Source of the DNA: Agriotes lineatus
Taxonomy: Eukaryota > Arthropoda > Insecta > Coleoptera > Elateridae
DNA: 64,000 bases
NCBI GenBank assembly: GCA_940337035.1
Contig: CALNHX010003324.1
Span: 1 to 64,000 of the forward strand
Direction of reading: 5' to 3'
Under the pieces are notes generated by a model, which saw only the letters and a program-made list of their open reading frames with translations, made no database searches and was not told where the DNA came from. The position numbers were made by a program, and so were the translations under genes. This document shows positions 1 to 13,205 of this stretch, piece by piece; position 1 is the stretch's first letter; each line of letters starts with the position of its first letter.

Positions 1-249
1 ACATCAATTTCTAGAGTATTAAGCAGTTTTGCTATTACAAGCTACTGCCCGCAGATATAACAACACAAATACCATTATAACCATATTGAGAGTTAAGTCG
101 CTAATATCAGAACAAAATTTAGCAGAGAAATAATACTATTCATAAAGTATTTCATTTAATTTTTTATCCAGTCTGTTCTCTAATTAACAAAATTTGTTTT
201 TTGTATAGTGATCAAATTACTCTTACGTAAAAGGCTTTACCCAAAACTT

Positions 250-768
250 CCCTGGCAAGCGGACATTGTGACACTAAATAATTTTAAAAATCAAATTAAG
301 CAAGGAATAAAAATATCTTCACGTTTCTAATAAATTACATAAATTTTCAAATAAAAAAACATTATCGGTGGTCGAATTCGAAGGATAGGAGGCAGCGTAT
401 GCGATTCCAGCGTTTTTTGGGATATTGTAAGTGAACGGACTATTCCTACATGCTCTACAGAACAGATTTTGTGTCAGTCCGTTCCGCCCGCCTCAAATAG
501 AACCTTTTTTTATTGACACTTCTTTCTGCATTTACGCTGTATCTGCTGAGTTCAGCTTTCGTCAAGAGTAAAGTGTATGCAAATTGTTATTATCCTGTAT
601 TTCAATTAAAGCAAAAATACACAAGTGGACGTTGTGACACTAAATAATTTTAAAAATCGAAGGCAACTAGGTGTAAAAATATTTTCACGTTTCTAATAAT
701 ACTGAAACAACAGAAGCGAAGCACTTGGTAATGCAAAGTACATCAATTTTTAAATAAAAAAAAAATAT
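250..768. repeat. Two direct copies of a short repeat
   Basis: The stretch around 255-362 recurs at 622-768 in the same orientation. Both contain GACACTAAATAATTTTAAAA, then TTCACGTTTCTAATAA, then an A-rich end. The second copy has extra bases in the middle. No coding potential is visible. They look like two decayed copies of one dispersed element rather than a tandem array. The rest of 1-1056 shows nothing I can name. Confidence 0.7.
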
Positions 769-1056
769 TACCCGTGTTGGGATTCGAATTTGAGTGTCTG
801 CGAACGAGCCGGCCTTTGCAGGTCTTTGCCGTATTTGCTGTATTTAACGTAACTTACTTATTGGTTGCTCCTTTTTGTATCGTAAAACATTTATCCGGTA
901 TCTTTTGGTTCCAATTTTGGCAAAAATAAAGACTGCGCTATGCAGAAATTATTACTTGTACCTATTTCTAAGTTAAATAAAAAATGAACAAAAATTTTTA
1001 AGGTGCTCACCCTGGATATATTTGTCTGAATTTTTCTCGGTTTCATTCCCGGTAGA

Positions 1057-1961
1057 TATACAAGGTGTTTGAAAAATGTCTGCCAAAATTTCTAGGACGT
1101 ATAGTACATCAAAAAATAAGTGTAGTTTACTCTATAAAACTAATTCCGAAAATGCACTCCCAAGAAGCTACAGCCCCTAGAAGAAGACTCTCAAAAATGG
1201 TTTTTTAGCATTTTCTTCAAAACTGTTACTGGTAACTTAATGAAATTTGGCACAGGGGCGTAGTTTTTTATGGGAAATATTACTAATTTGTTACAATCTT
1301 TATATTTTATTTAGGGGCGTAACTTACAAGGGGGCTGGGACGGTTCAATTGTCCTATTTTTTTTTGTGGGTGGTTTTATCTAATACATTTATCAAAAATC
1401 TCAAAGCTTGATTTATCTTACATAAAAAAGGTATTCTTGTTAAAATGTTTTAAAGTTGACCGTTTTCGTGTAATTTGCAGTTAAATGTTAACGTGTTTTT
1501 CAAGCTTTGAAATTACTTGTCCAAAATGCCTTCGAAAATCTTTTGAGTAGACCTAGATATGACTTAAACAAAACATTTTAACAAGAATGCCTTTTTTATG
1601 TAAGATAAATCAAGCTTTGAGAGTTTTGATAAATGTATTAGATAAAACCACGCACATAAAGGATAGGGTAATTGAACCATTTCAGCCCCCTTGTAAGTTA
1701 CTCCCCTAAATAAAATATGAAGATTCTAACCAATTAGTAATATTTCTCATAAAAAAACTACGCTCCTGTGCCAAATTTCATTAAGTTACCTGTAACAGTT
1801 TTGAAGAAAATGCTAAAAAACCATTTTTGAAAGTCTTCTAGGGGCTGTAGCTCCTTGGGAGTGCATTTTCGGAAATAGTTTTATAGAGTAAACTACACTT
1901 ATTTTTTGATGTACTATACGTCCTAGAAATTTTGGCAGACATTTTTGAAACACCTTGTATA
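1057..1961. mobile_element. Foldback element with ~395-bp inverted arms
   Basis: Left arm 1057-1451 and right arm 1570-1961 are inverted copies separated by about 118 bp. The outer ends read TATACAAGGTGTTT and its complement. Both arms carry the same landmarks, for example GTGTAGTTTACTCTATAAAA, GTGCCAAATTTCATTAAGTTAC and GATAAATCAAGCTTTGA. The ORFs in it are only readings through the arms. I interpret it as a non-autonomous foldback element whose ends resemble the ACAGGGTGT-type ends seen later in the window. Confidence 0.85.
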
Positions 1962-2017
1962 ATGTGTGTGTAAAATATGTTCTTCCTCCAACAAATAGTT
2001 TTTGAGTTATACCGCCA

Positions 2018-2035
2018 ACAGACAGACAGACAGAC
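2018..2035. repeat. (CAGA)n microsatellite
   Basis: About four CAGA units. From here to about 4560 I see only AT-rich sequence without supported genes. The short ORFs at 3277-3549 and 3323-3520 have low-complexity, unfamiliar products. Confidence 0.6.
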
Positions 2036-4582
2036 GGAATTGAGAAAACCTGTTTTTCGTCGTCTAGGAACTCTGAAACGTGAAGATCTGGAGAAATCTC
2101 GGAAGGTAGTTTTTTCGCGATTACAATACTTCCTTCGTCTTTTAGACGAGGGAAATAAAAACTACGTGTACAACACGTTTTGAAAGTTTTTTTTTCATTC
2201 ATTTGCGCCGTCGTCAATCAAACTGCAAATTCATGAAAAAAGTATGACTTTCAAAACTAGCTGTACAAATAACTATTTTGAACTGAAAATAATATTTCTG
2301 TAAAGGAACTTGAGTGCATGAGTAAATTGCAGTTTAGTTCAGATCTGAGTTTACGCATATTCCTTTAAAAAATGTAATGTTTCACCTTTATTGATACTGC
2401 TACAGTACTAAACTAAAATCGCATGGAAAACTAGTTTCCATTGTATATGTTTTATTAAAGTAAATGCAACTGTTACGATAAATTGGCCATATTATCTTCA
2501 ACTACGCTCAAAATTTCAAGTATTGAAAAACAAACTTACATTAGATTGAAAATTTCTCGTTCCTCATGTAAAGTAAACTTTATCGTTGCGTGTAAGTAAA
2601 TCATGAAATCCTTCTGTCGCTAAAGACAACATTGTACTGATACTATTCTTAGTTGTACACAATGTATTCAATTACGTATCGGAAATATAACCAGATCTAT
2701 ATTCTTTCAAGTGGAATTCTCTGAAATGCCCGCTTGTAGAGCAATAAAATTCTGCAAAAAGCTGTGATGCGAGGAAGCACTTCAGAGAAATGTGCAATGC
2801 AGCGAAAACCAAACATGGTTTCAGCATCTCAACTACTACAATATAAAAATTATATAAAATAATCGCCCTGAACTAGTTGTGGAAGTTTTAAAACCATAGA
2901 CTAGGAGTATGCATTTTTAATTATTTTACAATTACCTAAATCGCGGTTTAGATTTAGTTTATTACAAAATAATGATAACCTATTTTTACCGCTTTAGTGC
3001 TTACAATGGTAAAATTTTGAGAGCTGTAGTAGTATATATTAAGAAAAACAAGCGGAGCATTCAAAAGTCTGCATAACAAGACTTACTAAGTAAACACGAA
3101 TAAATTCAAAATTAATATTAATAGTGAATCATTCAACGAATCACCCGACAATAATGGTTTTTAATATAACATGGCTGAATAACACGTAAGCTAAGATTGT
3201 CTACACGTACATTTATATAGAAGTAAATTAGAAGTAATCAAATGTGAACATGCCACTTGCAGTGAAGTTATAAACATTAACTCACGCTGTTTATTGGGTA
3301 GGTATATCGCCTGCCTACAAAATTGAAAGCAGTAAGAATCGAAACAATTACAATTACGAAAGAACAAAAAACGTCAGCTGTTGTACTAGAACTGAATAGG
3401 GACCAATTTCCAGTAAAAACTGTGAGATTTTGTTGTTTATTTTTAATTTTATTTGTTAATTTGTTGATAACAATTATTGTTTTACTGAGGATAAAGCGCA
3501 GCTTTAAAAATATTGTGTAATAGAAACTTTTTGTTCTCTGTAGTACCAAAATACGAATGTACTTTCACATTGCTTAACTTCCAAGCCGTGAGATAAGCTA
3601 CGAAGGTATCTTGTACATAAAGAATTAAGTTTAGGGTAGATATGTAAGGTTATGCTTTTATGCACAGCACATAACAAGAAACGCTTGAAACTACCATTGT
3701 AATCTAAGACTTAGTACAAAGATTATGCACGATGGGCTTTCTGTGTGATATCAGTCAGTGTGTAAGCACTTCATAGTCGGATTATTACTCTAGCAGATAC
3801 AAGCTATCACGTAACAGTACTTTATGGTACAGCATACTTATGCCTGAAATTTACCTACATTACAATATGAGCACTTTTATATGCTTCAGCTACACAGTGC
3901 TCGATTAAGGAATTTTACATCCCTTCCAACTTTTAATAGATAATTAACACGTAGTTGCTATTGCTAAATGTTTTGCTGGCTTGTTCTCCCTATTTAATAA
4001 TGCAAGCTGTTATTTACCATTTAAACACCTGGAGGCGGATGTGAATCGAGGCTTCCCAAGTTTACAAAGGAAACTTCCTGCCAATTCAAACTTTCAATCG
4101 GTTAGCAAAAGTAATTAGCCCCGTTTCCTGACGTCAGTAGCCAATAACTAATTTAAAGGAAATTCTGGAATGGAGAAAATCTCTTCGCTTACTGATAATT
4201 AGTTTCTTTTCCAATAAATTTATCTGGACATGTTTTTAGGTTTATTATTTTGGGTTCAGATTATATTATAACAAAATGTTAAAGGACTCTAATAAAGAAC
4301 TAGTACTTTTTTATAAAAAAGTTATTGAAGCCAAAGATGTAAATAATGGTTTTATAAAATTGACTAATAGATTAACAACTTACAACAATTATTCATGATG
4401 CTTTCTTAAACGTCACGATGGAACTGGTCTTTGAAAAACCGTTCTTAAAATATGAGAGAAGTAAACCAATCAAGGTTCAGAAACTATACTTGCTTAAGAT
4501 TCAATTATAGTAAATGATTCATTGGAATTTTTGTAAAATAAACAAAGTTGCTACCGGCCGGTTAGCATTTAATATATTTTTA

Positions 4583-4747
4583 TATTTACGGTGTTTTCTA
4601 GATTCTATCGTAGATCAATTGCAGGATACACATGAGTAAAGCGTTTTTAATCACTCGCGGGGCTTAAAACGCTCGCTTACTCGCGTTTTAACTCTGCCTA
4701 ACTAGTGACTAAAGACTAGCTATACGCACTTGTATCGTAAATTACTA
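4583..4747. repeat. Dispersed repeat, copy 1 (partner at 35614)
   Basis: This stretch matches 35614-35779 in the same orientation. Shared landmarks are GTGTTTTCTAGATTCTAT, ACTCGCGGGGCTTA, CGCTCGC, GACTAGCT and CGCACTTGTATCGTAAA. The GC-rich core stands out from the AT-rich surroundings. No ORF or clear terminal repeat is seen, so the type of element is unknown. Confidence 0.75.
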
Positions 4748-4861
4748 TTGTGTTCAGAATGTTCCCCTGCAGAACCAATACATTTTTGGACTCTGATTTT
4801 CCACATATCCAAAGGCGAATACCTTTCATTTGCGTGTGAACTATTCAAAAAGTTATGATCA

Positions 4862-6326
4862 CAAAATTGTGATTCATTAGCCTCTTTACAAACTTTGGCA
4901 ATGAAAAACAGAAAGCAAAATTTACCTACAGTAAATGTTCAAAAATTAGTCCATTCTCCTGAAAGCATTTTAACATATTTTCTCTTTGAACACTAATAAG
5001 TAATCATAATTTAAAGAAATCAAAAACATTTATTGTAACAGAAAGCAAAATTTGTCTACAGTAAATGTTCAAAAATTAGTCCATTCTCCAGAATACACAA
5101 TCGGCAACGCTGAATTAAACCCTCTTGCACACTTAATAAATTCATGTTATTGCTAATATGAATTGCAGCATCTTGAATCCTTTGCTATAACTGATTGCGA
5201 TCATTTATTTCCACGGCATAAACAAGTTGCTTGAAGTGACCCCACAAATAAAAATCGCAAGGAGTCAGGTCGTGTGATCTAAGTGGCCATGGTATGCAGC
5301 CATTGGGTTACCTGTCTTCTTCGGTCCCATCATGCTGATGTGGAACATCATCCAAAAGATCAAACAATGTGGTGTTCAGAAAGTTGGTACCTCTCTCCAT
5401 TTAAATATCCATTAAATACATTTATAAGTAATGTGTTATTAAATAAGCCACCCCAAACATTTACACTAAATCTCTGCTGGAAATTATGCATTCTTAACGC
5501 ATCTGGATTGTCCAAAGACCAAACATGGTAATTATGGTAATTATTAATACAGTCCCTTGAAAAATTGGATTCATCTAACCATAGAATTTTTGAAAGAACG
5601 TTGTTATTTTGGAAGTGTTGTAAAATCTAGTGACAAACATTTAATCGCAGTTCAGCATCTCCATGATGCAATGATTGTACACTTGTCGATGATAAGGGTA
5701 CAGCATTTCTTGATTTATTGTCCGTCACACAAAACTTTCTTATAGCCCCAAATTTCGTCCTATGCATCTGGTACTAATTTCCGATTCTCCAGTTACAGCA
5801 TTTATTACGTTTTCAAGATCATGCGGCGAATGGGTCTAGGACGAGCGGCAGTACCAGTCTCAATGATGTACTAAATATGGGGTGCAACGGTTGACGTCTA
5901 TGAGGAAATTTATTTCGATATTCCCTCCTTGCATTATAAGAATTTCCATTGCAAAGTCCATACACAAACACAATGCCAGCGTATTCTTCATTAGAAAATG
6001 GATTCATTACTAAGTAAAATTGAACAAATACAAATTTTAGCAAATAGTGACAGAAAGCATTAACATAAACTACTTTTGACAGGTGATTATTTAAAATGAC
6101 AGTTACTACATTTTGGGTTTTCTACATCATGACTACTACGATTTTCCAAATTCAAGATTTTTTTTTGCTATATCATGACTACTACATTTTTTCCGCTTAA
6201 ACATTTTAAAAGTGCTTTAACTGCTAAACAAAGAAAGAAAGGCATACGTTTATATGCACATTTCTTTATGAAATTAAATCTACTTTTGCCAAAATTTGTA
6301 AAGAGGCTAATGAATCACCTTGTATA
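4862..6326 (-). mobile_element. Decayed mariner-like DNA transposon
   Basis: The ends are inverted: GTGATTCATTAGCCTCTTTA at 4869-4888 is mirrored by the same sequence on the other strand near 6299-6318, followed by GTATA. The interior encodes a broken transposase on the minus strand (about 6007-5100). Near the left end a 50-bp segment (4909-4960) is repeated at 5038-5092, a local duplication. The 1.46-kb length fits a single-gene mariner-type element. Target duplications could not be fixed with certainty. Confidence 0.8.
5100..6007 (-). pseudogene. Mariner/Tc-like transposase relic
   Basis: The likely start is the Met at 6007 (MNPFSNEEYA), followed by FVYGLCNGNSYNARREYR, the helix-turn-helix start typical of this insect transposase group. 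Further on, in shifted frames, come LWLDESNFS (first catalytic Asp), NYHNYHVWS, RFSVNVWGGL, and near 5250 SHDLTPCDFYLWGHFK, which matches the family's SPDLTPCDFFLWG block with the third acidic residue. The middle block with the second Asp is not recognisable. Several frame changes and stops show it is dead. The family call is from recalled motifs. Confidence 0.8.
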
Positions 6327-6639
6327 AGACAATTAGTTTAAATGTTGGCCTACTTTTATGTTAGCAGCATTTCTTAATCCATATTTGCAGTTTGTACTGA
6401 AATTTCCCTCAAAGGAGCCTGTAACTCCTAGAGGGTGCGTCCACAGGTGGCTGATCGGGCCCGATCGGTAGATAAACCAGGTATGAGAAAAATTAAATAG
6501 CTCGCGGATCAACAGGCAAAGTGGCATCTGTCCCAGAATGGGTGGTCACAAACAGCGACTGCTCCTGTCTGACCAACGTGATGCTTGATGGCTAAACACT
6601 ACCCACAACTACCATGAAATGAAAGAAACTAAGGCCCTC

Positions 6640-8090
6640 AGTCCCCAGCGGCCTGGACTTACATGGCCAAGGCAGTAGTAGTCACAGCGACAGAAAGACG
6701 AGGGACGCTAACAATCGCTGGGATGAATTAGACGACAGTTAAAGCGGAAAACTGCGAGATCAAAATCTAAACGTTCAAGATCCACGAATCTAAAAGTTGC
6801 AATCTACAATGCCACATCACTTTCAACCAACGATAGATTGGAATAGTTAGAAGCAGAATTAGAGCACATAAACTGAAATATATTGGGTTTAAGTGAAGTG
6901 AGACGCATAGAAGAAGGCTCTATAATACTAAAAACAAAACACACGTTAGTTTATAAAGGAAGAGAAGACATACGCATAAGTGGAGTTGGATTTATAATTA
7001 ATAAAGGAATTTTGACAACGTTACACATTTCGACACAATTTCAGACAGAGTGGTTTATACTATGGTACAAATATATGATTCAGCTTGCCCATGAAGATAA
7101 AGAAGTGGACTAATTTTATGAAGAAGTGACACAGCCTATGGAAGATAACTCTAGAAAACACATATTGGTGATATGTGATTTTAATGCGAAATTAAGGATG
7201 AGGACAGAAGCGAATGAAAATAGAAATGCAAATCATGGAATTGGTGTAAGAAATAAGAGAGGAAACTGACTTCTTCCATATCTGAAACAAACAAACTTAT
7301 ACGCAATGAATACGTTCTTTCTAAACAAAGAGAAATGCAAATGAACCTGGTAAAGCCCTAACCGAAAACGAAATTAGTTATATTTTAGCAAATTAAAAAC
7401 TCATTGTTAAGAACGTATAAGCATTAAATAAATATGCCAGTGGTAGTAACCATCGATTAGCTAAAGTGCAAATAAATTAATAAAACTAAAACAAAAATAA
7501 TGACGAACACAGATCAACACCACTGCATTCATATCATGTTGGAAGGTAAAGCGTTACAAGTGGCATCCAATCGCAAACACGAAAGATAATGCACCTCCTG
7601 ATATTTTCAGAAGAATTGGATTAAGCTGGTGTGCATTCGGAAGACTGAACCGCATATTAAAAGTAATGCACGTATTACGATTAAACAAAATAGTGTTCAA
7701 TAAGTGCGTTCTTCCCATCGTTACTTCCTGACTAAAACTAATGCAAGAAACTATTAACCCCCCAAACGAGCCCTGAAACGACATATGTTGGATACTGCAT
7801 TAACATATCGAAAACGAAACGTTTGGATTCGTCAACAAACCGGGGTATAGGCTGTGCAAAGAACAATTGCACCGTTGCAATGAAATTGGGACGGTGATCT
7901 AGCACGCGTACAAGATAATAGAAAGACTAGAAAACTTTTAGACTGAAAACCCATAACGGGAGAATAGAATACTGGCAGATCACAAACATGATGGAGGGTT
8001 GAGATCGCCGGGTATCAAATGGATGGAAAAAGCACAAATCAGGGAGCAGTGGACCCATATAGGCCGATTGTGATTGTGATTGTAATCGCG
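6640..8090 (+). mobile_element. LINE fragment (endonuclease and RT 3' end)
   Basis: Plus-strand translation gives an apurinic-type endonuclease segment: ILGLSEVRR at about 6880, TLVYKGREDIRISGVGFIIN (6943-7002) and VICDFNAKL near 7170-7195. Later come TENEISYILAN and NKYASGSNHRLAKVQ at 7370-7475. A reverse-transcriptase thumb fragment (RIGLSWCAFGRLN) lies near 7612-7650. The 3' part at 7860-8070 ends in a GATTGTGATTGTGATTGT tail. The central RT palm with its YADD-type motif is missing. It is an internally deleted copy of the insect endonuclease-reverse transcriptase LINE group. Confidence 0.8.
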
Positions 8091-8109
8091 TGGTTCTCTT
8101 TACAATCGT

Positions 8110-8575
8110 AAGTACAGTTTAATGTCTACCCTCCACTTCCAATAAAACCAGACCAGTAGGCCGCACTTTTAAGCTTAGACATTGAACTTTTTTTCTTTCT
8201 TTTCTTTGCGGTGCGGGGGTTGACCCCGCGGCACTCAGGCCTGTAACCCATTTTGCATACCGCCTATTAAATCTCAACTTTGAACAGGCCGGTACCAACC
8301 GCAAAGGCTAGCACTTGGCCTATAGGGATGAGTCTTAGGTCCTCCGGTTCTAGGAACGCTGCACCAAAGTGTTTGTGTCGCAGAGTCATCAGTTTGGCAC
8401 ACTGGCATAATATGTGCTGGGAAGATTTCTCCTCTTCCCCGCATAGCCTGCAAATCGGATAATTTGTGATACCGATTCTGTGCAGGTGTTTATTGAGGTA
8501 ACAGTGCCCCGTTAAGAGTCCTGTTACGATCCTGAATTTGCTTCTTACATTGAACTTAATGTAGCGTATAAACAC
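8110..8575 (-). mobile_element. LINE 3' end with CCHC-like C-terminus
   Basis: The minus-strand reading 8575-8270 contains TGLLTGHCYLNKHLHRIG then CRLCGEEEKSSQHILCQC. This is the Cys/His block following the RNase-H region at the C-terminus of R1/Jockey/LOA-type LINE ORF2 proteins. Downstream to about 8110 is 3' UTR-like sequence. The element is severely 5' truncated, with no RT domain in this copy. It points opposite to the LINE fragment on its left. Confidence 0.75.
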
Positions 8576-8689
8576 AGAAGTTGTATGTTATTAATTTAAT
8601 ACAATTATTTTAACACACCTGTGTTAATTTCTTTGTCAGTTAACTTAGACTACAATTGTTTTATTCGCCACGTTAAGAGCGCTTTGTTA

Positions 8690-9270
8690 CAGCAATTTCA
8701 AAACGCGAGCCCATGGGAGCGAGCGAGATATCTTCCTTAATTAATTCAAGCTTCCGTCGCTCTCTCTCCTCCGCGGGTTGCCTCGCCGTTGTCCCGCGTG
8801 GCAAACTGCGATTTCATTGGCTACAGCTGCACGTTGCAAGACAGCGCGTCTAGCGCGAAAACTTGGCTTGGCGCCGCTTTGAGTTTAGTTGATTTCCGGT
8901 TGGGGTTTGAGGCGCTTGTTCGAGAGCATGCCGTCCTCGCCCGGGGGCCCGTTGTGTTTGTGCTGATTACAGCCTGGTTTCGCTTTTTGTGCAGGGACTT
9001 CTCGACGGACCGCTAAAGCGAGAGCTGGTGTGTGTTTTGTGGTGTGAGCTTGCGGTATCCTGTGTTGTTCGTATGACCGCCAGTTTTGCGAAATTTCCTT
9101 GGGCCGTGAAGATTCTTTCTTTCCGTAGCTGGGAATCCAAATTGCAGAGCTGTACAAGCCTTCGGTCTCGTTCGTTCCGATTTTCCCGAGTGGGACTTAA
9201 TTCAGACCTTGCCAGTTTGTTGGATTACTCTCAGGGGCCGCTAGACTCCACGCCTCCGCACACAGTACGT
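8690..9270. other. GC/CpG-rich stretch, possible promoter or 5' exon
   Basis: Base composition changes sharply here, with many CG dinucleotides and pyrimidine-rich tracts (CCGTCGCTCTCTCTCCTCC). ORFs of 75-110 codons run on both strands, as expected from a GC-rich region, and none resembles a known protein. A promoter with non-coding first exon, or the end of a retroelement, would both fit. I cannot choose between them. Confidence 0.35.
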
Positions 9271-9278
9271 TCGTTGCA

Positions 9279-9490
9279 TTCATTCCACTGTTCAGGTCTA
9301 ATTTATGTATTTACTTACTGACGCAGTGCCGCTTGGCCAAGGTCGTTTAATAATTAAATTCATTCAACTCTTCAGGACTAATTTATATATTTACTTACTG
9401 ACGCAGAGCAGCTTGGCCGAGGTCGTTTAATAACCAAATTCATTTAACTGTTCAGGTCTAATTTATAAGATTATTTGCTGATTCATAACT
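9279..9490. repeat. 80-bp tandem repeat, about 2.6 copies
   Basis: TTCAGG(T/A)CTAATTTAT begins at 9291, 9371 and 9451, an exact 80-bp period. Copies 1 and 2 both continue through ATTTACTTACTGACGCAG and AGGTCGTTTAATAA. Copy 3 decays after about 35 bp. The array sits at the edge of the GC-rich stretch. From 9500 to 10640 I see no gene or recognisable repeat. Confidence 0.85.
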
Positions 9491-11123
9491 GCCTACCAAG
9501 GGCTCTTGTAAAACAATTTATTCAGTTGTAAGCGCATAAATTGTGTGTAACTTATTGAAACATTACCAGCGTCGTTGAGGCCGGGGTGAACTAATTTCAT
9601 TTGCTTGGTTTAACTATAATTAGAGTTAAAGCGTCTCCCAGCTGAGTTATAGATTTAGCCCATTCTTTATGTGTTTACATTGTGTGTACCAATATTAACT
9701 AAATTAATGTTTTTAGTCCAATAGATCGGTTTATAGAATAACGCCTTATGATATCCGACGAGTCTGTGCATTCTTATTTACAGGTTATGTTATACACTAT
9801 TTAAAGGTAAATGTTCGGTAAAGCCTGAGTGTTTAAGCGTGACAGGTAAGTTGGCGTCGCTTGCCGCTGCAGCATCGAGATTTGTGAAGCCGAGCACTTG
9901 TATCAAACCCTGTTTGGCATTCGAGGTTCTATTAAGCGTGGGTGTTCAGATTGAATTTCGTGGCGCCAATTTCTTTTGCAAAACCCTATATGTATACCGT
10001 TAAGCTTGCCCTGTAGTGTACCGCTTCTAGGACCACGCCTATCTCCCTGAGCGTATCAAGCCGTGGTCTTTTAGCCTGTTTGGTGAGATTTCCAGGGTAA
10101 GTGTTGACGTCTTCCGGATTTGATTAAGCATTTGGCACTCCCTCGCTCGTGAGTGTCGTTAAAAGGGTTTGATAATGTAACAATTATTATTGGAAGGACT
10201 AGCTTTGGAAACATGCAAAACTATCTGAACAGAATGAATCTCTTCAAAAATTGTTCTATGACCACTTTGTTATTTAATATTAGGTTAAATGCAAACGATA
10301 AAAATTCGACCTCAACGTAACTCCAAATCTACTTCTAGACTTTTTTTATTATAAAGACCTTCACAAACAAATTAATATACACACGAACTCAATATTTCAT
10401 AATCAGGTAAGAAAACAATCTTATTTACATTGAGCATATAATTATATGAAATCTTCTAGATTCTTTACCAACACAGCTACCAATTCTAGTTCTCCTATTG
10501 AAATCTCCAATTCGGATAGTACCCAAAACCAATTTAAATTACTAGCATGAGCACTCAAATCGATTCAATTTGGGCAATGTTAAATTGAAATATTGACACT
10601 TTCTATACAAAACCAGGGCCCCAGCACCAAATTTATTCATGGTGTTTCCGAAAAAAAATTATTATTATTTGCTTTTAACTTATTTTCTAGTTACAACATT
10701 CTAAATTATTTTATCTACGACCACTACTAAAAGTAGGCCTTTTAGCGCTATCTTGTTTCACTAAAAGTGACGTTTTATAGTTTACCGTGGTTAAAGAAAT
10801 CAGCTGTTTACTTTTAGCACATGGGCTAAAAGTGAAGTGAGGTTATAAAACTACAATTTTGAACTGGAAGTGAAGTTGTAAAGTTATTCTAGTTGCTTCT
10901 TGCGTTACAGGTAAAGTGTTTTTGAAATAATTAAAGCATTAAGTAATGAATACAGTCAGATGTGGAGTATCAATAATTACATTTCGTAACTCACCTTGAC
11001 AGCACTGGCGTGGCAAACAATCGCCCCCGCGGCGTGGCCTACTGTTTATTGACATAAATTAAGTGTCGCAGATGCAAACTTTTGTTAAATCGATATTTAT
11101 GGATTAATAACGGTAAAATTAAG

Positions 11124-11252
11124 GTCGTAGATAAAATATTGTATGCAACGCGTGCTAAAAGTCATTTATGCACGAGACATGTTATGATTTTCATGTCTCA
11201 TGCATAAACGTCGACTTTTAGCACTTGTTGCATAAATAGCTATTTCGACTAC
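11124..11252. repeat. Long palindrome (foldback MITE-like)
   Basis: GTGCTAAAAGTC..TTATGC..GAGACATG on the left is mirrored by CATGTCTCATGCATAA..GACTTTTAGCAC on the right around a 10-bp spacer. The symmetry extends outward through TGCAAC/GTTGCA to GTCGTAG/CGACTAC. The total is about 130 bp. No ORF is present. It is probably a small non-autonomous foldback element. Confidence 0.8.
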
Positions 11253-11339
11253 CATTTCCTAAAGCAGGCTATTATTTGACAGTTTTCATTTGTCAGAAGC
11301 ATGTTGTTATTGCATCCTATGCAACAATAGTGTATTATA

Positions 11340-11455
11340 CATAAAGGTAGCGAAGCGCAGCATTATAACCTGAGCGCATATTAGATACTGAGCGCGAAAG
11401 GCGAAGTATCTAAAGCGCGAAGGATATAAGACGATTCGCTACCGTGGTGTATATA
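11340..11455. repeat. Palindromic GC-rich repeat
   Basis: AAGGTAGCGAA at the left is mirrored by TTCGCTACC at the right, with TATTATACAT / GTGTATATACTA outside. The inside is rich in GCGAAG-like words. A smaller hairpin, TTTAAAGAATTCGCC / GGCTGAATCTTTAAA, lies at 11894-11928. Both look like small non-coding repeats. Nothing else is seen from 10640 to 12960. Confidence 0.55.
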
Positions 11456-12975
11456 CTATTTTTTGCACTACCAAACGGCTTAATACCTAAATTCCCAACA
11501 AGTTTAGAAAATATTTTAACTGTCAACCTGACAATACAGCTCTTTAAAACGTTAAAATTAAAAGTCATATTTGGTAACTTAGCAATTTATTAGTTACCAC
11601 GGTGAAAATTGTTTATTTTACTTTCTCTCTCGTGGTGGAGAAAATCAACGACCTAAAGATAGGCCAATAACGGTTCTGAGAGTAGTAGTGCAAAAAAATA
11701 TTATTGCACACTTCTGTCAAAATTTTTTATTAATTATGGTGTGTTTTCAATTTAAAACAATGAAAGCATAACTAACATGAATTTTCAATTTGAAATGATG
11801 TTGACGTTTTGTAATATCTTTTAGTGTAAATATGTGTTAGTCGAAAAAATTATGTGTAAAGCTCGTATCTAAAGCTTCTTTTTGCACTTGTGAGATTTAA
11901 AGAATTCGCCTTCGGCTGAATCTTTAAACTTTCTCACGCGTGCAAAAACGTGTCACTTTAGCTACTCCTTGTATCAATACGATAACTATTTAAAGCTTGA
12001 TTTCTAAATTAGCATATTAACAACGGTCATATTTTGACACTTCAAACGAAATACGTTTTCCGATGACAATATTAGTCTACATACATATGTTCGGCCTTCT
12101 TATCAATCATAGTCTTTCCAGTTTGCTCTTACGTTTGATTATGTATCTTCTACACATATTTACATAAGATTTTCAGAAGATTTCTTACTATCATAACGTA
12201 TTGCAAGTTGATACTAAATTTAAGATGTCTTAATACTGTTTGCATATCTATAACAGGTCATATCATAATAGATTTTAGTTCAAGGATAATTCATTAGCAT
12301 ATTTAAGTTAATTAAATGTAAAATCATGTTCCAATAAACCAATACCAATCTTCAAGTATTATTTTTAAAGCATAACATCTCAAACGCATCTTTTTTCGTC
12401 TATTAGTTGTACATGTTCAGTCAAAACCCATATTATGATTATTACAACATATAAATCCATTTTTTATTCAACAAGTATGAATTTGGTAATATTAAATATT
12501 AGCGATTAAATTATAATTAATCCTGTTTTGTACTGTAAATTCATTATTTAACGTTTGAACTGGCATCACTAAACAAAACTGTGGTGGGTAAAATATTATA
12601 CCAGTATGTAACAAATGCATACTCTATCATATCTTGTATTATATGAAAAAACAAACTTTAAGACGAAAAATATTTCGTGCATATAAAACTAGTCCTTTTC
12701 ATGTACGCTCAAAATATACAGAGCGGCCCTCGTGATTCTATATACCGTACTTATTAATACTTAAGATATTGTACTGTCTTTGGTTAATAAATAATCTAGA
12801 ACCTTTTTAAGTATATGAACAGTGAGTTACCTCCAAATGAATTAAAGGTTCCGCAGATATTCCACTGATTTTATTAAATAAATACGATCAATTAATGCTT
12901 TAAATATAAATAGCCTTGGAATAATAGCAGCTTTTTTCTGTAATAAACGACATTAGTAACAAATTGCTCGAGTAA

Positions 12976-13205
12976 ATACCGGGTGTCCCAAAACGTACCA
13001 GAAATATTGTAGCGTGTGGATTATTGCGAATAGTATCTGCGGCCTGTTGTATTCTACGACACAGTTCCTCCAAAGTGTGTACTTCCGTATCCTAAACTAA
13101 TTGTTTCATGTAACCCCAGAGGTAAAAGTTATGGAAGCTAGATATCATGGACGTGATGGCCATGCCTCCCATCCTATTGGCTGTAAGATATATAGCCTGT
13201 TTTGA
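12976..13205 (-). pseudogene. Mariner-like transposase C-terminal relic
   Basis: Read on the minus strand, 13150-13000 gives FYLWGYMKQLV, a stop, then TEVHTLEELCRRIQQAADTI, the C-terminal block after the third catalytic Asp in insect mariner-like transposases. The segment ends at 12976 in CCGGGTGTCCCAAAACG, a transposon terminus. The upstream catalytic part is absent. Around 13580-13830 on the plus strand there may be an N-terminal piece of a related enzyme, too decayed to call. Confidence 0.7.

Noticed and set aside
8885..9321. Overlapping ORFs of 75-110 codons in the GC-rich stretch
   Set aside because: They occur on both strands in a region with few stop codons, have no recognisable domains, and no splice or start context favours one.
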